Positions 1 to 8,450 of a stretch of 64,000 nucleotides of DNA are shown here, piece by piece (the stretch's first letter is position 1; each line of letters begins with the position of its first letter). The notes below the pieces were generated by a model. It had not been told where the DNA came from. It saw only the letters and a list, made by a program, of their open reading frames with translations, and made no database searches. The translations under genes and the position numbers were made by a program. The stretch is from positions 291,028-355,027 of the forward strand of contig CAZGHN010000002.1 in NCBI GenBank assembly GCA_964525555.1, given 5' to 3'. This DNA is from JAFGHJ01 sp964525555. Lineage in GTDB: Bacteria > Hydrothermota > UBA3072.

Positions 1-203
1 TTTTTTGCCTGGGATTGTGATAGGAAAAGGCTTTGCAGATTTTTTTTGTTTTTACCCGAAACTCGAAACTCTAAACCCTGATTCAATGGAACTATTTGGT
101 ATATTGTCAGGTCTCATTAATAAAGAACAGGAAAAAAGAGAATTTATTAGTTGGAGAAAAATAGTTGTAAGAAAATTTGAAGTATAAAAATAAGGAGGTC
201 AAA
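1..203. other. Spacer before first gene
   Basis: No convincing gene is seen here; the short open frame lacks a ribosome site and overlaps a word-like stretch around 53-84 (repeating xAAACTCx and TAAACCCTG units) of the kind found in other spacers of this window. The AAGGAGGTC ribosome site of the next gene lies at 192-200. Confidence 0.4.
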
Positions 204-1013
204 ATGAAAAAGGTAAAATGGACAGCATTTATCTCTTTCATGCTTTTTTTGTTTTTGCCCGGTCAATTAAGTGCAGAAGAAATAGGTATACTTCCTTTTA
301 GAACGATAGGTGTTGAAACGGAAATAACCGAAGACTTCTATGACCTTCTGGAAGACGAACTCGATTATTTTGATCATGAAGTTGTAATGCCCTATGAAAT
401 AGAGGATTCCATAAGAGATCGCGTAGAATATTATAACAAAGACTACGCTGCTGATTATGGAAGATCATTGGGTATTGAAAAAGTGATATTCGGCTCTATA
501 GAAGAGATAGATGACGAATATGTGATTTCAGTTACAGTAGTCGAATCCGGAACAGGAGAAGTGCTTATTATAGATGAAATAACCCTTGAAGACGAAGACC
601 AATTAGAAGCTTACGTTTATAGTCTTGTAAAAGCTATTGAAGAAGAAGTTTTTGGAAACGAAGTTGATTATAGCCCTCACTATACCAAATACAATTACAT
701 ATATATTGGAAGACGCTGCTATCCGCGCCGCGATATAAGAAGGATGCCTTACGGAAGTTTTATTAACATAAGTATCCCTTTATTTAGAGTAAATTTAGGA
801 AGACCTTATTATCGTGTTGTTCATAGGAGCCGTCCACATAGGAGATATTTTTACCATGCACCGAGGAGAATAAACCCCTACTACGGGAGATCGAAGAAAT
901 GGAACCACGGATATAAGAGACGGGAGAAAGAAGAACAACATCGCGGTGACAATAGAACACGTGAGGTACGTAAGCCGAAAATAAAAAAGGCTAAAATAAT
1001 ATATCGGGATTAG
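204..1013 (+). CDS. Secreted protein with FlgO/LpoB-like domain and basic tail
   Basis: A 269-residue protein. The start at ATG 204 is chosen because AAGGAGGTC lies 4-12 bases upstream and a signal peptide (KKVKW, hydrophobic core, cleavage near LSA-EE) follows directly. Residues about 25-150 (IGILPFRTIG..., then VIFGSIEEI) resemble the periplasmic alpha/beta domain found in FlgO, LpoB and TolB-N proteins, where a short factor of the form IxVLPF is followed by a ...YVLxGxI strand. The last 100 residues are rich in Arg, Tyr and His and very basic, unlike those families, and could bind peptidoglycan, nucleic acid or the membrane surface. Function is unknown. A hairpin follows at 1036-1050. Confidence 0.75.
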   Translation: MKKVKWTAFISFMLFLFLPGQLSAEEIGILPFRTIGVETEITEDFYDLLEDELDYFDHEVVMPYEIEDSIRDRVEYYNKDYAADYGRSLGIEKVIFGSIEEIDDEYVISVTVVESGTGEVLIIDEITLEDEDQLEAYVYSLVKAIEEEVFGNEVDYSPHYTKYNYIYIGRRCYPRRDIRRMPYGSFINISIPLFRVNLGRPYYRVVHRSRPHRRYFYHAPRRINPYYGRSKKWNHGYKRREKEEQHRGDNRTREVRKPKIKKAKIIYRD

Positions 1014-1035
1014 AAAAAGACTAACATCTAGTGAA

Positions 1036-1050
1036 AGATTCGAAGAATCT
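1036..1050. repeat. Short hairpin AGATTC-GAA-GAATCT
   Basis: A perfect 6-bp inverted repeat with a 3-base loop, 22 bases after the stop of the preceding gene. The same design (GATTC-3 nt-GAATC) recurs at 10953-10965 and 20991-21003, and a sister version (GATGC-TTC-GCATC) at 14466-14478 and 21971-21983. No T-tract follows, so an intrinsic terminator is not shown. Confidence 0.5.
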
Positions 1051-1065
1051 ATGAATAGGAAGCAG

Positions 1066-1224
1066 ATAAACACAGATTATTCCTGTCCAAAGTCCAATGT
1101 CCTAAGTCCAAAGTCAAAACTAAATCCCAACCCCCAAATCCTAAATCCTAATATTGCCACAAAGACACCAAGACACGAAGATTTTTGTTGTTTTTAATTG
1201 CCGTCAGCAGTCGGCTGTCAGCCG
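1066..1224. repeat. Word-like intergenic repeat mosaic
   Basis: This spacer contains four recurring word types: AGATAAACACAGATT (1066-1080), tandem CCAAAGTCC/AAATCCTAAATCC units (1085-1152), CCACAAAGACACCAAGACACGAAG (about 1156-1179) and CCGTCAGC/GTCGGCTGTCAGC units (1200-1230). Each type reappears in other spacers of the window in either orientation but never inside a well-supported gene. The minus-strand open frame over part of it is a by-product. Confidence 0.6.
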
Positions 1225-2145
1225 TCAGCTTTTTGCTTTGCTATTTAGTAACTCTTTGACTCTATTTATTTCTTTTTTTGCTTCTTCTGCGGTTAAGAGG
1301 TCGTTCTGATAGTATTTAACAGTTTTCTTTTTCCACAAGGGAGAAGGAAGGATATATCCGCTAGCGGAATAAGTACCCCATTCTTTATTCTTATAGAATT
1401 GAATTTTTGTTCTTACCACTAAATCCTTTACTTTATGTACTTCTATTCTTCTGTTTTTTGTCATTAGCAAAATAATATCTCTTATCATTACTTCGAGAAA
1501 CTCTTTTAAATAATGTATATGATCGTAATCGCAAATAACTGTAAATTCGTAATCTTCGTCAAATATCTCAATATCAAATCCCGATTTGTTTTTCTTTCTT
1601 ATAATAATACCATTATCTGTAATTTCGTATTTTATACCTTTCTTTTTAGGTAAAAGACTTTTTATTCTTTCACCCATTTTGAAAATAGGAGCTCCCTTGC
1701 CATAATGGGTAAGGCATTTTGTATATTTCTTTTTATCTTCTTCGCTGATTTTTTGAGCTTTGTATTCATTACTTATTCTATAATAAATCATTTTGGAGTT
1801 TTTTAACGGTGTTTTCAATAAATCTTTTAGAGATAAATCTGCCCACTTTACAAAATCTTTTTTTTCTTTTTCGGAAACTTCCGGAAGTTCGTGATTTTCT
1901 ATCAAGTATTCCTGAAAAGTTCTCCATGATTTGAAAATGCCGACGTTTTTAAGCCAGCGAGCTCTAAAATAATATAAGGCGCAGAAAGCGCCTAAGGAAA
2001 TTAATAAAAAGCTAAAAAATGCTAGGCGTTCGGACCAGGTAAAGAACTGAAAAACAATAGGGAAGAAAGCTCCGATTAACATAAGTCCAAACCCAAACAC
2101 AGGGATACCGAAAAGGACTAAAAGGATATTAAAAATTATTCTCAT
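1225..2145 (-). CDS. Membrane protein, paralogue of 11154-11612
   Basis: A 306-residue protein with two N-terminal membrane segments (about 4-28 and 38-60), then a predicted cytoplasmic region ending in a mixed alpha/beta, Lys-rich domain. I do not recognise a family. The first 150 residues match the product of 11154-11612: both begin MRIIFNILLV, share a TW(S/K)ERL turn, an RARW(L/F)K motif after TM2 and a GIFKSWR(T/S)F segment. It has its own promoter (2165-2193) and an AAGGG ribosome-site-like stretch before the start. Not obviously part of an operon. Confidence 0.7.
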   Translation of the reverse strand: MRIIFNILLVLFGIPVFGFGLMLIGAFFPIVFQFFTWSERLAFFSFLLISLGAFCALYYFRARWLKNVGIFKSWRTFQEYLIENHELPEVSEKEKKDFVKWADLSLKDLLKTPLKNSKMIYYRISNEYKAQKISEEDKKKYTKCLTHYGKGAPIFKMGERIKSLLPKKKGIKYEITDNGIIIRKKNKSGFDIEIFDEDYEFTVICDYDHIHYLKEFLEVMIRDIILLMTKNRRIEVHKVKDLVVRTKIQFYKNKEWGTYSASGYILPSPLWKKKTVKYYQNDLLTAEEAKKEINRVKELLNSKAKS

Positions 2146-2164
2146 TGTTCATCCCTTATTTTGA

Positions 2165-2193
2165 ATTCTAAAGATTTTTTAGGGATAAGTCAA
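2165..2193 (-). promoter_or_regulatory. Sigma70 promoter of the 1225-2145 gene
   Basis: Minus strand TTGACT (2193-2188), 17-bp spacer, TAGAAT (2170-2165). The sequence from about 2172 to 2220 closely resembles the regions at 12588-12655 and 17650-17715: a GATTTTTTA block, then (A)AGTCAAGGG, a GCG-rich patch and AAGCACC. All three sit upstream of minus-strand genes for unrelated small membrane proteins or lipoproteins. Confidence 0.7.
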
Positions 2194-2237
2194 GGGCGGC
2201 GCAAAGCACCTATTCATGACTCTGATTAAAATCCGTC

Positions 2238-2266
2238 TTGACAAGTTTTTATAAACACGTAAGATT
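2238..2266 (+). promoter_or_regulatory. Possible promoter of the 2288 gene
   Basis: TTGACA at 2238-2243 is perfect; at 17 bp spacing the -10 is AAGATT, only a partial match. It lies 45-50 bases before the start codon and just before the GGAGG ribosome site. Confidence 0.4.
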
Positions 2267-2287
2267 TACAAGTAAGGAGGATTTGAT

Positions 2288-2878
2288 ATGATGTTAAAAA
2301 GATTTTTCCTATTTAAAATTTATCTATTATTTTTCTGTTTATATATAAATGTTGATGCAAAACTCCCTGAAGGTGTAGTAAATGAATTTAGATATGCAGG
2401 TGATTGGCTGGTATGTATTTCGGATACGTTCCCTTCTGATTTAGACGAGGTAATGTATTTGCCTTGCCTGAATTTTAAAACTATAAAAATTGGTTCTACG
2501 TTAGAAGAAATTGAATCTATGTATAATGACATCTACAAAATAATTCCCGAGTCGGACACAGTGGAAACAAGAGTATATCTCTTAGAAACTGAACTGGAAC
2601 AAATCCCTTATATAGTTGTAGAATATAGAAATAACGTAGCAACCGCATTGCAGCTTACAGGTTTGCAAACTAATGCCGATTTAAGTTTCTCAAGTATAAA
2701 GTTAGGGGACCCCGAAAAATATGTGATAGAGATTTTAGGAAAACCAAATTCTATCGAAGAAGTTGAAGAAATTGATGGTTATTTTTGGGATTATAGTCCT
2801 TTCCCCATCACTGTTGAAATGGTTGATAAGAAAGTCTATTCTGTAAAGATTCGGAAACCCGAGAAAGAAAAGGAGTAA
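2288..2878 (+). CDS. Secreted protein of unknown function
   Basis: A 196-residue protein preceded by AAGGAGG at 2274-2280; two adjacent ATG codons (2288 and 2291) are both possible. A signal peptide ends near NVDA-KL. The mature part carries two repeats beginning with a (T)IKIGS / SIKLGD motif followed by a helix (EEIESMY / EKYVIEI) and a short strand pair. This resembles the small periplasmic BLIP/SmpA-like fold, where a G-x-(S/T/D) turn precedes such a helix, but that is an inference. The next gene's ribosome site overlaps its last codons, so the two are probably translated together. Confidence 0.7.
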   Translation: MMLKRFFLFKIYLLFFCLYINVDAKLPEGVVNEFRYAGDWLVCISDTFPSDLDEVMYLPCLNFKTIKIGSTLEEIESMYNDIYKIIPESDTVETRVYLLETELEQIPYIVVEYRNNVATALQLTGLQTNADLSFSSIKLGDPEKYVIEILGKPNSIEEVEEIDGYFWDYSPFPITVEMVDKKVYSVKIRKPEKEKE

Positions 2879-2881
2879 TCT

Positions 2882-3794
2882 TTGCGGGTTAATATTGTTG
2901 TGAAAATATATTCAGAAAGACTCATCTTTATTATTATTTTATTTTCTTCTCTCTCTCTATTTTGCTGTTGAAGCAAAAAAGGAGATCCCTGACATATTAT
3001 TTCATGGATACCAACAAATTTCTTTTGATAATCTAAAGAAGCCTGTTTTTGAAGAATTGTATGAAATAACACCGAATTTGGAAATTATACCTGGATATGA
3101 TGTTGAATTTAACATAATAACTGAAAGAATGTGTTCTGAACTCGAATCTACCTGTTCTCGTTTCTGCGATTTCACGGGTGATGGAATTGATGATCTTATA
3201 TATAGCAACTATGTTGGCGGTGAAGAAATGCTTACTGTTATATGGGAGAAACAAGATACTATGTACAGAATAGCAGGATCTGCCTGGGGTGAAATAGCTA
3301 AAATTCTTGTAGATACTAACAGTAATCATTATAGTTTTGTGATTGTATCGGGTTTGTGTTGCGATGGGTTCATAGCGGATATTAAAGTCTATTCTCCGAT
3401 ATTAAAAAATGATAATCTTAATTATATAGAAAAATATAGATACAGATCCTTTGGAAAGTCTTTCTCTGTCGACAACTATGAAATTATCCAGAAAAAACGA
3501 TTACTTGTAAATAAAGATACTTGCTGTTTACGGAGTTGCCCGAAAGTAGATAACGAATACGATAAAGAGATAAGTGATTTTGAAGACATGCCTGTATATG
3601 GAAATATTATAGCCAGGTTGAAAGAGGGCGGTATGGGTACAGCTTATGCAAAATTCAAGGATGAATCAGAAAATCTCTGGTTTTTCGTTGCTCTAGATAC
3701 CAACGCGAGGGTAACTTATAATCGTTTTTATAGAGATACTCTGGCTAATAAATGTGGTTGGATAGAAGATAGGTTTTTGGAATTTGTTGAATGA
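2882..3794 (+). pseudogene. Secreted FG-GAP-like protein, off-frame at a (CT)5 tract
   Basis: Translation from TTG 2882 (AAGGAG at 2870-2875, spacing 6) gives a good signal peptide (R-V-N-I-V-V-K start, hydrophobic core) but stops at TGA 2969-2971. The rest of the gene is open in the next frame, from 2904 to 3794. It encodes KKEIPD..., an FG-GAP/VCBS-like calcium loop (DFTGDGIDDLI) and a C-terminal SH3-like GWI...RFLEF segment. The two frames meet within the CT tract at 2949-2958. One extra CT unit, or one deleted base, would restore a single 300-residue secreted protein. This could be phase variation, a true mutation or a sequencing error. The first start inside the second frame, TTG 3057, would lack any signal peptide. 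Confidence 0.6.
2949..2958 (+). repeat. (CT)5 dinucleotide tract in a signal-peptide coding region
   Basis: Five CT units directly at the point where the reading frame changes in the gene above. Short dinucleotide tracts inside the 5' end of surface-protein genes are a classic site of slipped-strand switching; here the unit number is one short of the in-frame state. Confidence 0.55.
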
Positions 3795-3799
3795 AAACT

Positions 3800-3905
3800 A
3801 ATTCTCACACGAAGACACAAAGGAACAACAAAATTATTTAACCACGAAACACACAAAACACAAGAAAATTATTCTTGTTACCAAATCCCATCTCCTAAAA
3901 ACTAT
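3800..3905. repeat. Intergenic words (ACACGAAGACACAAAGG, AACCACGAAACACAC)
   Basis: A convergent spacer made largely of the CACAAAG/ACACGAA word family, also found around 1156, 15070, 24311, 40620, 46150 and 55330. It forms the downstream edge of the six-gene cassette at 3906-9506. Confidence 0.6.
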
Positions 3906-4928
3906 TTAATGGTTTTGGAACCTATTATGAGGGATTTCTGCTTTTGCAATATTGCATACAGTTTCCATGTAGTGATTATGCCAATCAATAATATGAGTAG
4001 GAGGGCTAGTATCAAAGACCACATTCTTACTATTTAAATCATACACATGGTAAATGTCTAAAAGCCTTTTATCAGGAAACATCCCCGGATCTCTTATTTT
4101 GCCTAAGTAAACAGAATGTACGATTATACCAAAGAGTCCTACTAAAGCAGTAAGATCATTATCGAAAAATTTATATCGAATAAAATGGAAGGGTTTATAG
4201 TTCAAATCATATGGATTTTTAACGTTTCTTAACAATGTATGACTTAATACCTTATATTTTAAACCTCCATCTAATAACCATGCTCTGAAGGAATTGAATT
4301 CATCTTGCATTATAAAAGGGTAGGAAAAACCAGAGAGATGTTCAAAGGCAATTTTAGCTGGAATGTCAAATAGAATTGGGGTATCTAAATTTGAGATTGT
4401 TACTTTAGCTTTCTTGCCTTCGTGTCTCATAAAATAGATATCTGTTCCATATATAGGGATAACTATATTACATGGAAAGCTATCTATCTCGTTTACATCG
4501 AAATCAATTTTAACATTATTTGCTTTCTCATATCTTTCTATCTTTTTCTTAAGTATTTCTTTATATGCTACTTCGGGTGCTATCATACTACCATCGGCTA
4601 ATACAGTTGGGATAAATTCAGTTTCGCCACTATTACGAATGTATCCTTTAGCAATATGCGAGTCAGAAAATTCTAAATGTACTGTCGCAGAACGCAAAGC
4701 TTTATTTTTGGGTTGAATATCTAAAGATTCAATTGCGGATACGATAAAAGCATTTTTTTTAAGCTTTGATTCTATTTTACTTCCAAAGAAATCATTGTTA
4801 CAAGTTTTACATACAAAAGGAATTGTAAGCCAACCCCCAAGACACTCAGGAATAACATGTTCATCGGTTAAAATGTGTTTTTCCCCATCCTTTTCGTTTT
4901 TCTTACAAAAGATACAATGAAGTTCCAT
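3906..4928 (-). CDS. HNH-family nuclease, last gene of the six-gene cassette
   Basis: A 340-residue protein. The N-terminus has the HNH_5-type layout: C5-x2-C8, then H24-V-I-P with ECLGG, then C40-x2-C43-N44-N45. These are the two zinc knuckles plus the HNH catalytic His, so a DNA or RNA endonuclease is likely. The remaining 280 residues are not recognised and probably recognise substrate or partner. Its ATG is only 3 bases after the stop of the KAP NTPase gene, so the two are co-translated and probably act together. Length is far beyond a minimal HNH enzyme. Family call is good; role in defence is inference from context. Confidence 0.82.
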   Translation of the reverse strand: MELHCIFCKKNEKDGEKHILTDEHVIPECLGGWLTIPFVCKTCNNDFFGSKIESKLKKNAFIVSAIESLDIQPKNKALRSATVHLEFSDSHIAKGYIRNSGETEFIPTVLADGSMIAPEVAYKEILKKKIERYEKANNVKIDFDVNEIDSFPCNIVIPIYGTDIYFMRHEGKKAKVTISNLDTPILFDIPAKIAFEHLSGFSYPFIMQDEFNSFRAWLLDGGLKYKVLSHTLLRNVKNPYDLNYKPFHFIRYKFFDNDLTALVGLFGIIVHSVYLGKIRDPGMFPDKRLLDIYHVYDLNSKNVVFDTSPPTHIIDWHNHYMETVCNIAKAEIPHNRFQNH

Positions 4929-4931
4929 TTA

Positions 4932-6254
4932 TTAAAAATATTGATTTATTTCATTCGCAAGTTTATAAAAATATTCTTCCCTTTTATCCTTTGCTATGGT
5001 TAATGAACCATTCATAATTTCAGAATAAAATGTTTCCATCAACAATACAATCAATTCATTAAGCTCTAAATCTCTTGTAGGTTCAAGTAAATTATCACTA
5101 TATTTTTTCAATTTGTCTTTTAATTCATTAATTGCATCAATATTAGAAAAACTTATAACTTTAAGCTCATTCTCAACAAATTTTCTATTTTTAACGACAG
5201 TCCAAAGCCAATTAAAGCACTTATTATTGGTAATGCTTTTTCTTGAAAAATCAAATATATCTTTGTAATACTCTTTCATTATAAGAAAAATAAAAGATAT
5301 TATATATGAATTATTGGAGATTGAGTTTTCTGGTAAGATTTTGATCCCAATTATCATGTTCTTTAAAGCTCGATCTAGTTTTCTTGGATTTGTAGCAATT
5401 CTTGAAGATTCGGTTTCTGATACACGGTCAAACATGTTAATCATATTACTAATGTATTCCTCTGTAAGTATGTTTTCTAACGGATACCGTTCTCTCAATA
5501 TAAAAGTCACATATTCTTTCAGATTTTTTGCTTCATAATTTGGAAGACTAAGGAATAAATCTATGATTTTTTCGAGGTAAACCTTAGATGTAAATTGACT
5601 ATCACTATTATATCTTTTTTGCAAAGCGGTCTCTAATAATTCTTCATCTAAAGCAATCACAAAGATTACGTTATCAACAGAAAAGAAATGTTTAATATTT
5701 TCAAGAAAATCGAGCGAAAATTCAGGTAAACATCTGTCGAGATCGTCTACGAAAATAATTAAATTCGATCTTTTTTCTATTTTTAGAATCCTATTCACAA
5801 GCTTGCTAAATCTATTTTCGAAGCTATCCAGTATTTTTGTTTCGCTAATTTTTGGTTTTATATTTATAGGCCCTAAGGATACTGATACCTCAAATATATT
5901 TTTAGCCCAAGCCAGAGTTCTACGACTAAAGATTCTTAGCCTCCATATTTTGGCATTTGCGTATATGTTTTCGACAAATGCGTAAGATAAATTACCACTT
6001 CTTTGATTTCTCCAACTTTCAAATCTGACGATTGCGAATTTATTTTTTAATTCTTCGTTCAGAAAGTTAAATAAAGTAGTTTTTCCTCGACCCCATTCAC
6101 CTGAAACTCCTATTACAAATGGAGACTCGACTGAAAGAATTAAATTTTTTACATTAGCGAAGTATTCCTTAAAAAGTTTATCTTCCTTTGGGAATTTTAA
6201 AGCTTCAGCGCGTTTCAACCAATTCTTGCTATTTTTTTTCTTTTTTTTACGCAT
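4932..6254 (-). CDS. KAP-family P-loop NTPase
   Basis: A 440-residue protein with a Lys-rich N-terminus, then Walker A GEWGRGKTT (52-60), the KAP-type motif RFESWRNQ (78-84) and Walker B NLIIFVDDLDRC (164-175). A following IFVIALDEE strand carries the sensor region. This is the KAP group (Kidins220, ARMS, PifA). The usual membrane insertion between Walker A and B is short here (about 106-135 is moderately hydrophobic). PifA of F plasmid excludes phage T7, the known precedent for defence by this family. Placed between a membrane pentapeptide/HEAT protein and an HNH nuclease with tight spacing, it probably senses or drives an effector complex. Confidence 0.87.
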   Translation of the reverse strand: MRKKKKKNSKNWLKRAEALKFPKEDKLFKEYFANVKNLILSVESPFVIGVSGEWGRGKTTLFNFLNEELKNKFAIVRFESWRNQRSGNLSYAFVENIYANAKIWRLRIFSRRTLAWAKNIFEVSVSLGPINIKPKISETKILDSFENRFSKLVNRILKIEKRSNLIIFVDDLDRCLPEFSLDFLENIKHFFSVDNVIFVIALDEELLETALQKRYNSDSQFTSKVYLEKIIDLFLSLPNYEAKNLKEYVTFILRERYPLENILTEEYISNMINMFDRVSETESSRIATNPRKLDRALKNMIIGIKILPENSISNNSYIISFIFLIMKEYYKDIFDFSRKSITNNKCFNWLWTVVKNRKFVENELKVISFSNIDAINELKDKLKKYSDNLLEPTRDLELNELIVLLMETFYSEIMNGSLTIAKDKREEYFYKLANEINQYF

Positions 6255-6304
6255 ATTATCTCGCTTTATTTGATCTTACCAATATCATAAACACGATCCA
6301 ACAT

Positions 6305-7849
6305 CTAGCTCTTAATCTTTCCTAACTTCAATATAGCACTTTTAGCTCTTTCTCGAATGGGATAAAAAATTTCCCCATTTTTCTTTTTCTCAGAATAGGG
6401 GTCGTTTTGAGATATCTCAGTTAAAATTGGGATAGCTTTTTTTTCTTCGAAAAATACTAAAATATCAACAATTAATTTCCTTGTATTTTTATTTTCGTTA
6501 ATTCTCTTTTTATGCCATTTATTACCAAAAAACTCAGGCTTTTCCCCAGGGTAAAAATCCAAATATTCTTCCTCTAAGCTTATTCTTTCCTCGTCAAAAC
6601 TAGTTAGCTTCGCACTCTTTTCTAATTCTTCAATGATGGCCGATACTATTTTTGACTTGTTCTTATCCTTTACCTTCTTATTTTTTGCCATTCCCCAAAA
6701 AACATGAGCAGCCCAATATTTTAATCCTGGAGTACCTGTTTGAAAAATCTTCAAGAGAGGATTAACTGCTATGTCTTTTAATTTCAGTAATTCGTCTCTT
6801 ACCCTTTTTTGATCAATAAAAGGGCTTTCCATAAATCTGACAGCTATATTCAAACAAGTAGAATCTTGAAGTTGGATAGCCGATATAACTAACTCCGTAA
6901 AGTAATCTTTGTAGTTTATTCCTTCCTCAATAATTTTTAGAGAATCCGTTTCCTTTCTTTGAGACATAATTTTTGAAGAAACTCGAGGCTTCCCATTTAG
7001 ATTAATAGTGGTTTCTTCTTTCAAAAGTCCTAAAATAGCTGTTTCAATAACTTCTCGTCTCTGCATGGCATTCAACTTATTCAATGCAGCTAGAGCAAAA
7101 TATCTTTCTTGCCAATCTTCATTTTTGAAGTTATTAATCCAAAACTGTATTTGATTTGTATCTACTAAAAAAGGTGTCTTCGTATTTAAGTCAATTAAAG
7201 AACGTTTTGCTTTTAACACGTAATCTAATTCCGGAAGTGGCTTTTTGATACCATATAATTTTGCGCTACGTATATTTTCCTCTTCAAATGCACCTAAGTC
7301 AGCTCCTCTAAAATCGGTTTTTAATAAAATAGCGTTCCTAAAATCACATCCTCTTAAATCAGCTCCTCTGAAATCCGTTTTGTATAGATCAACGCCACTA
7401 AAGTCACATCCCGCCAGTTTGACACCTTTCAAATCAACAAATGCAAGATTTAAACCAAGGATATTCTCCTCATGTCCTATAGAGAATTTAGTTGAATGGC
7501 GCTGAAGCTCACTTCTAATTAACCGCCATAAAGGTTCCTTATTAGGAGTAGTACTTCCAATATTGAACCAAGTCCATAAGTAAAACAAGTGGGGTTTTCT
7601 TCTTAGTTCCATTAAGGAAGCATCTCTATAAATTTTTATAGCGGCTTCTAGGTCACCTGTGGATAGAAAATTCTCGACACTAGAGCGGGCAACAATTATA
7701 GCACTGTAATTTAAATTATAATTTGTTAATAGCATAGTATACATAGATATCCAAAAACCTAAAGCAAATATGATTGCCTTGCGATGATCAGAAATCCAAC
7801 TCCAAACCATTATCCGAACCATTACATTCTTTTTCTTATTCTTTGCCAT
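6305..7849 (-). CDS. Membrane protein with pentapeptide and HEAT-like repeats
   Basis: A 514-residue protein with an AGGAAG ribosome site. A basic N-terminus leads into one membrane segment (about 24-42). Residues about 131-200 are pentapeptide repeats with the A(D/N)LxG/DFRGA spacing (a right-handed beta-helix). From about 230 onward helical repeats resembling HEAT/ARM units appear, for example QERYFALAALNKL and KYWAAHVFWGM. No enzyme motif is seen, so a scaffold or sensor anchored at the inner membrane is likely. It lies 50 bases upstream of the KAP NTPase gene and is in the same transcript direction. Pentapeptide repeats can mimic DNA (as in MfpA/Qnr), which is an alternative role. Confidence 0.82.
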   Translation of the reverse strand: MAKNKKKNVMVRIMVWSWISDHRKAIIFALGFWISMYTMLLTNYNLNYSAIIVARSSVENFLSTGDLEAAIKIYRDASLMELRRKPHLFYLWTWFNIGSTTPNKEPLWRLIRSELQRHSTKFSIGHEENILGLNLAFVDLKGVKLAGCDFSGVDLYKTDFRGADLRGCDFRNAILLKTDFRGADLGAFEEENIRSAKLYGIKKPLPELDYVLKAKRSLIDLNTKTPFLVDTNQIQFWINNFKNEDWQERYFALAALNKLNAMQRREVIETAILGLLKEETTINLNGKPRVSSKIMSQRKETDSLKIIEEGINYKDYFTELVISAIQLQDSTCLNIAVRFMESPFIDQKRVRDELLKLKDIAVNPLLKIFQTGTPGLKYWAAHVFWGMAKNKKVKDKNKSKIVSAIIEELEKSAKLTSFDEERISLEEEYLDFYPGEKPEFFGNKWHKKRINENKNTRKLIVDILVFFEEKKAIPILTEISQNDPYSEKKKNGEIFYPIRERAKSAILKLGKIKS

Positions 7850-7892
7850 ATTTACTTCCTAATTTTTTCTATCCAATTTCTTATTGAAGAGT

Positions 7893-8450
7893 TTATTTTT
7901 TTTCTTTTTTTTCTCTAAACTCATCTATAGCTTCTTGAAAGGTTTTGTAAGGTAATTTTCTTCTTTTTTCAATCATTTTTTTCCATATCCTTGAACCTAT
8001 CCTAAAGTCAATCAGCTCATTTTTATATGCTTCTATCATGATTTCGACAGTAGTATTTATTCGTATGTTAAATTTTTCGCAGTAATCGAGTATATCGGAA
8101 AAATTACTACTTCCTAAAATACAATTATGATACCTGCAATAAGCCATACATGCCGCTTCTCCTTTACCGATAGACCACAAATCTTTTAAAAGACGCGCGT
8201 ACTCTATACCTTCTTCAGAATAGGGATCAATTTTTATGAACTGGATGTCTTCACTCTCTATATATTTGTTTACTATATCAAAAAGATGCCTAACCTTAAT
8301 TAATTCTTCTTTCACTACATCGAGGATTATGATGTCAGGAGAATATAATTTTATGACAATGTCAAATCTATCAACCCAAGCGAAACTTGAAATAACATCA
8401 GTATCTAAAACAATTTTATTCTCACACGTCACCGTATTTATCCATATCAA
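7893..8450 (-). CDS. PIN-domain nuclease
   Basis: About 185 residues if ATG 8450 is used. GTG 8432 is an alternative, leaving the domain intact, because the PIN core begins at IVLDTDVISSF. Visible acidic residues are D16 and D18, E98 (GKGEAACMAY) and D119 (SNFSDI), the usual three-site layout of PIN ribonucleases. The typical TDD is replaced by a shifted Asp. Overlap with the metallopeptidase gene (27 bases, or 9 with the GTG start) implies coupled translation. XRE-ImmA-PIN triads occur as stand-alone modules in many bacteria and act like toxin/antitoxin or stress-triggered units. Here the triad heads a longer operon. Confidence 0.8.
   Translation of the reverse strand: MIWINTVTCENKIVLDTDVISSFAWVDRFDIVIKLYSPDIIILDVVKEELIKVRHLFDIVNKYIESEDIQFIKIDPYSEEGIEYARLLKDLWSIGKGEAACMAYCRYHNCILGSSNFSDILDYCEKFNIRINTTVEIMIEAYKNELIDFRIGSRIWKKMIEKRRKLPYKTFQEAIDEFREKKEKK

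Noticed and set aside
5..187. 60-residue open frame at the window start
   Set aside because: No ribosome site, and it lies in repeat-like DNA before a properly started gene.
1066..1230. Possible CRISPR-like array in spacer words
   Set aside because: Units are degenerate, unevenly spaced and lack constant repeats with unique spacers; no cas genes are near.
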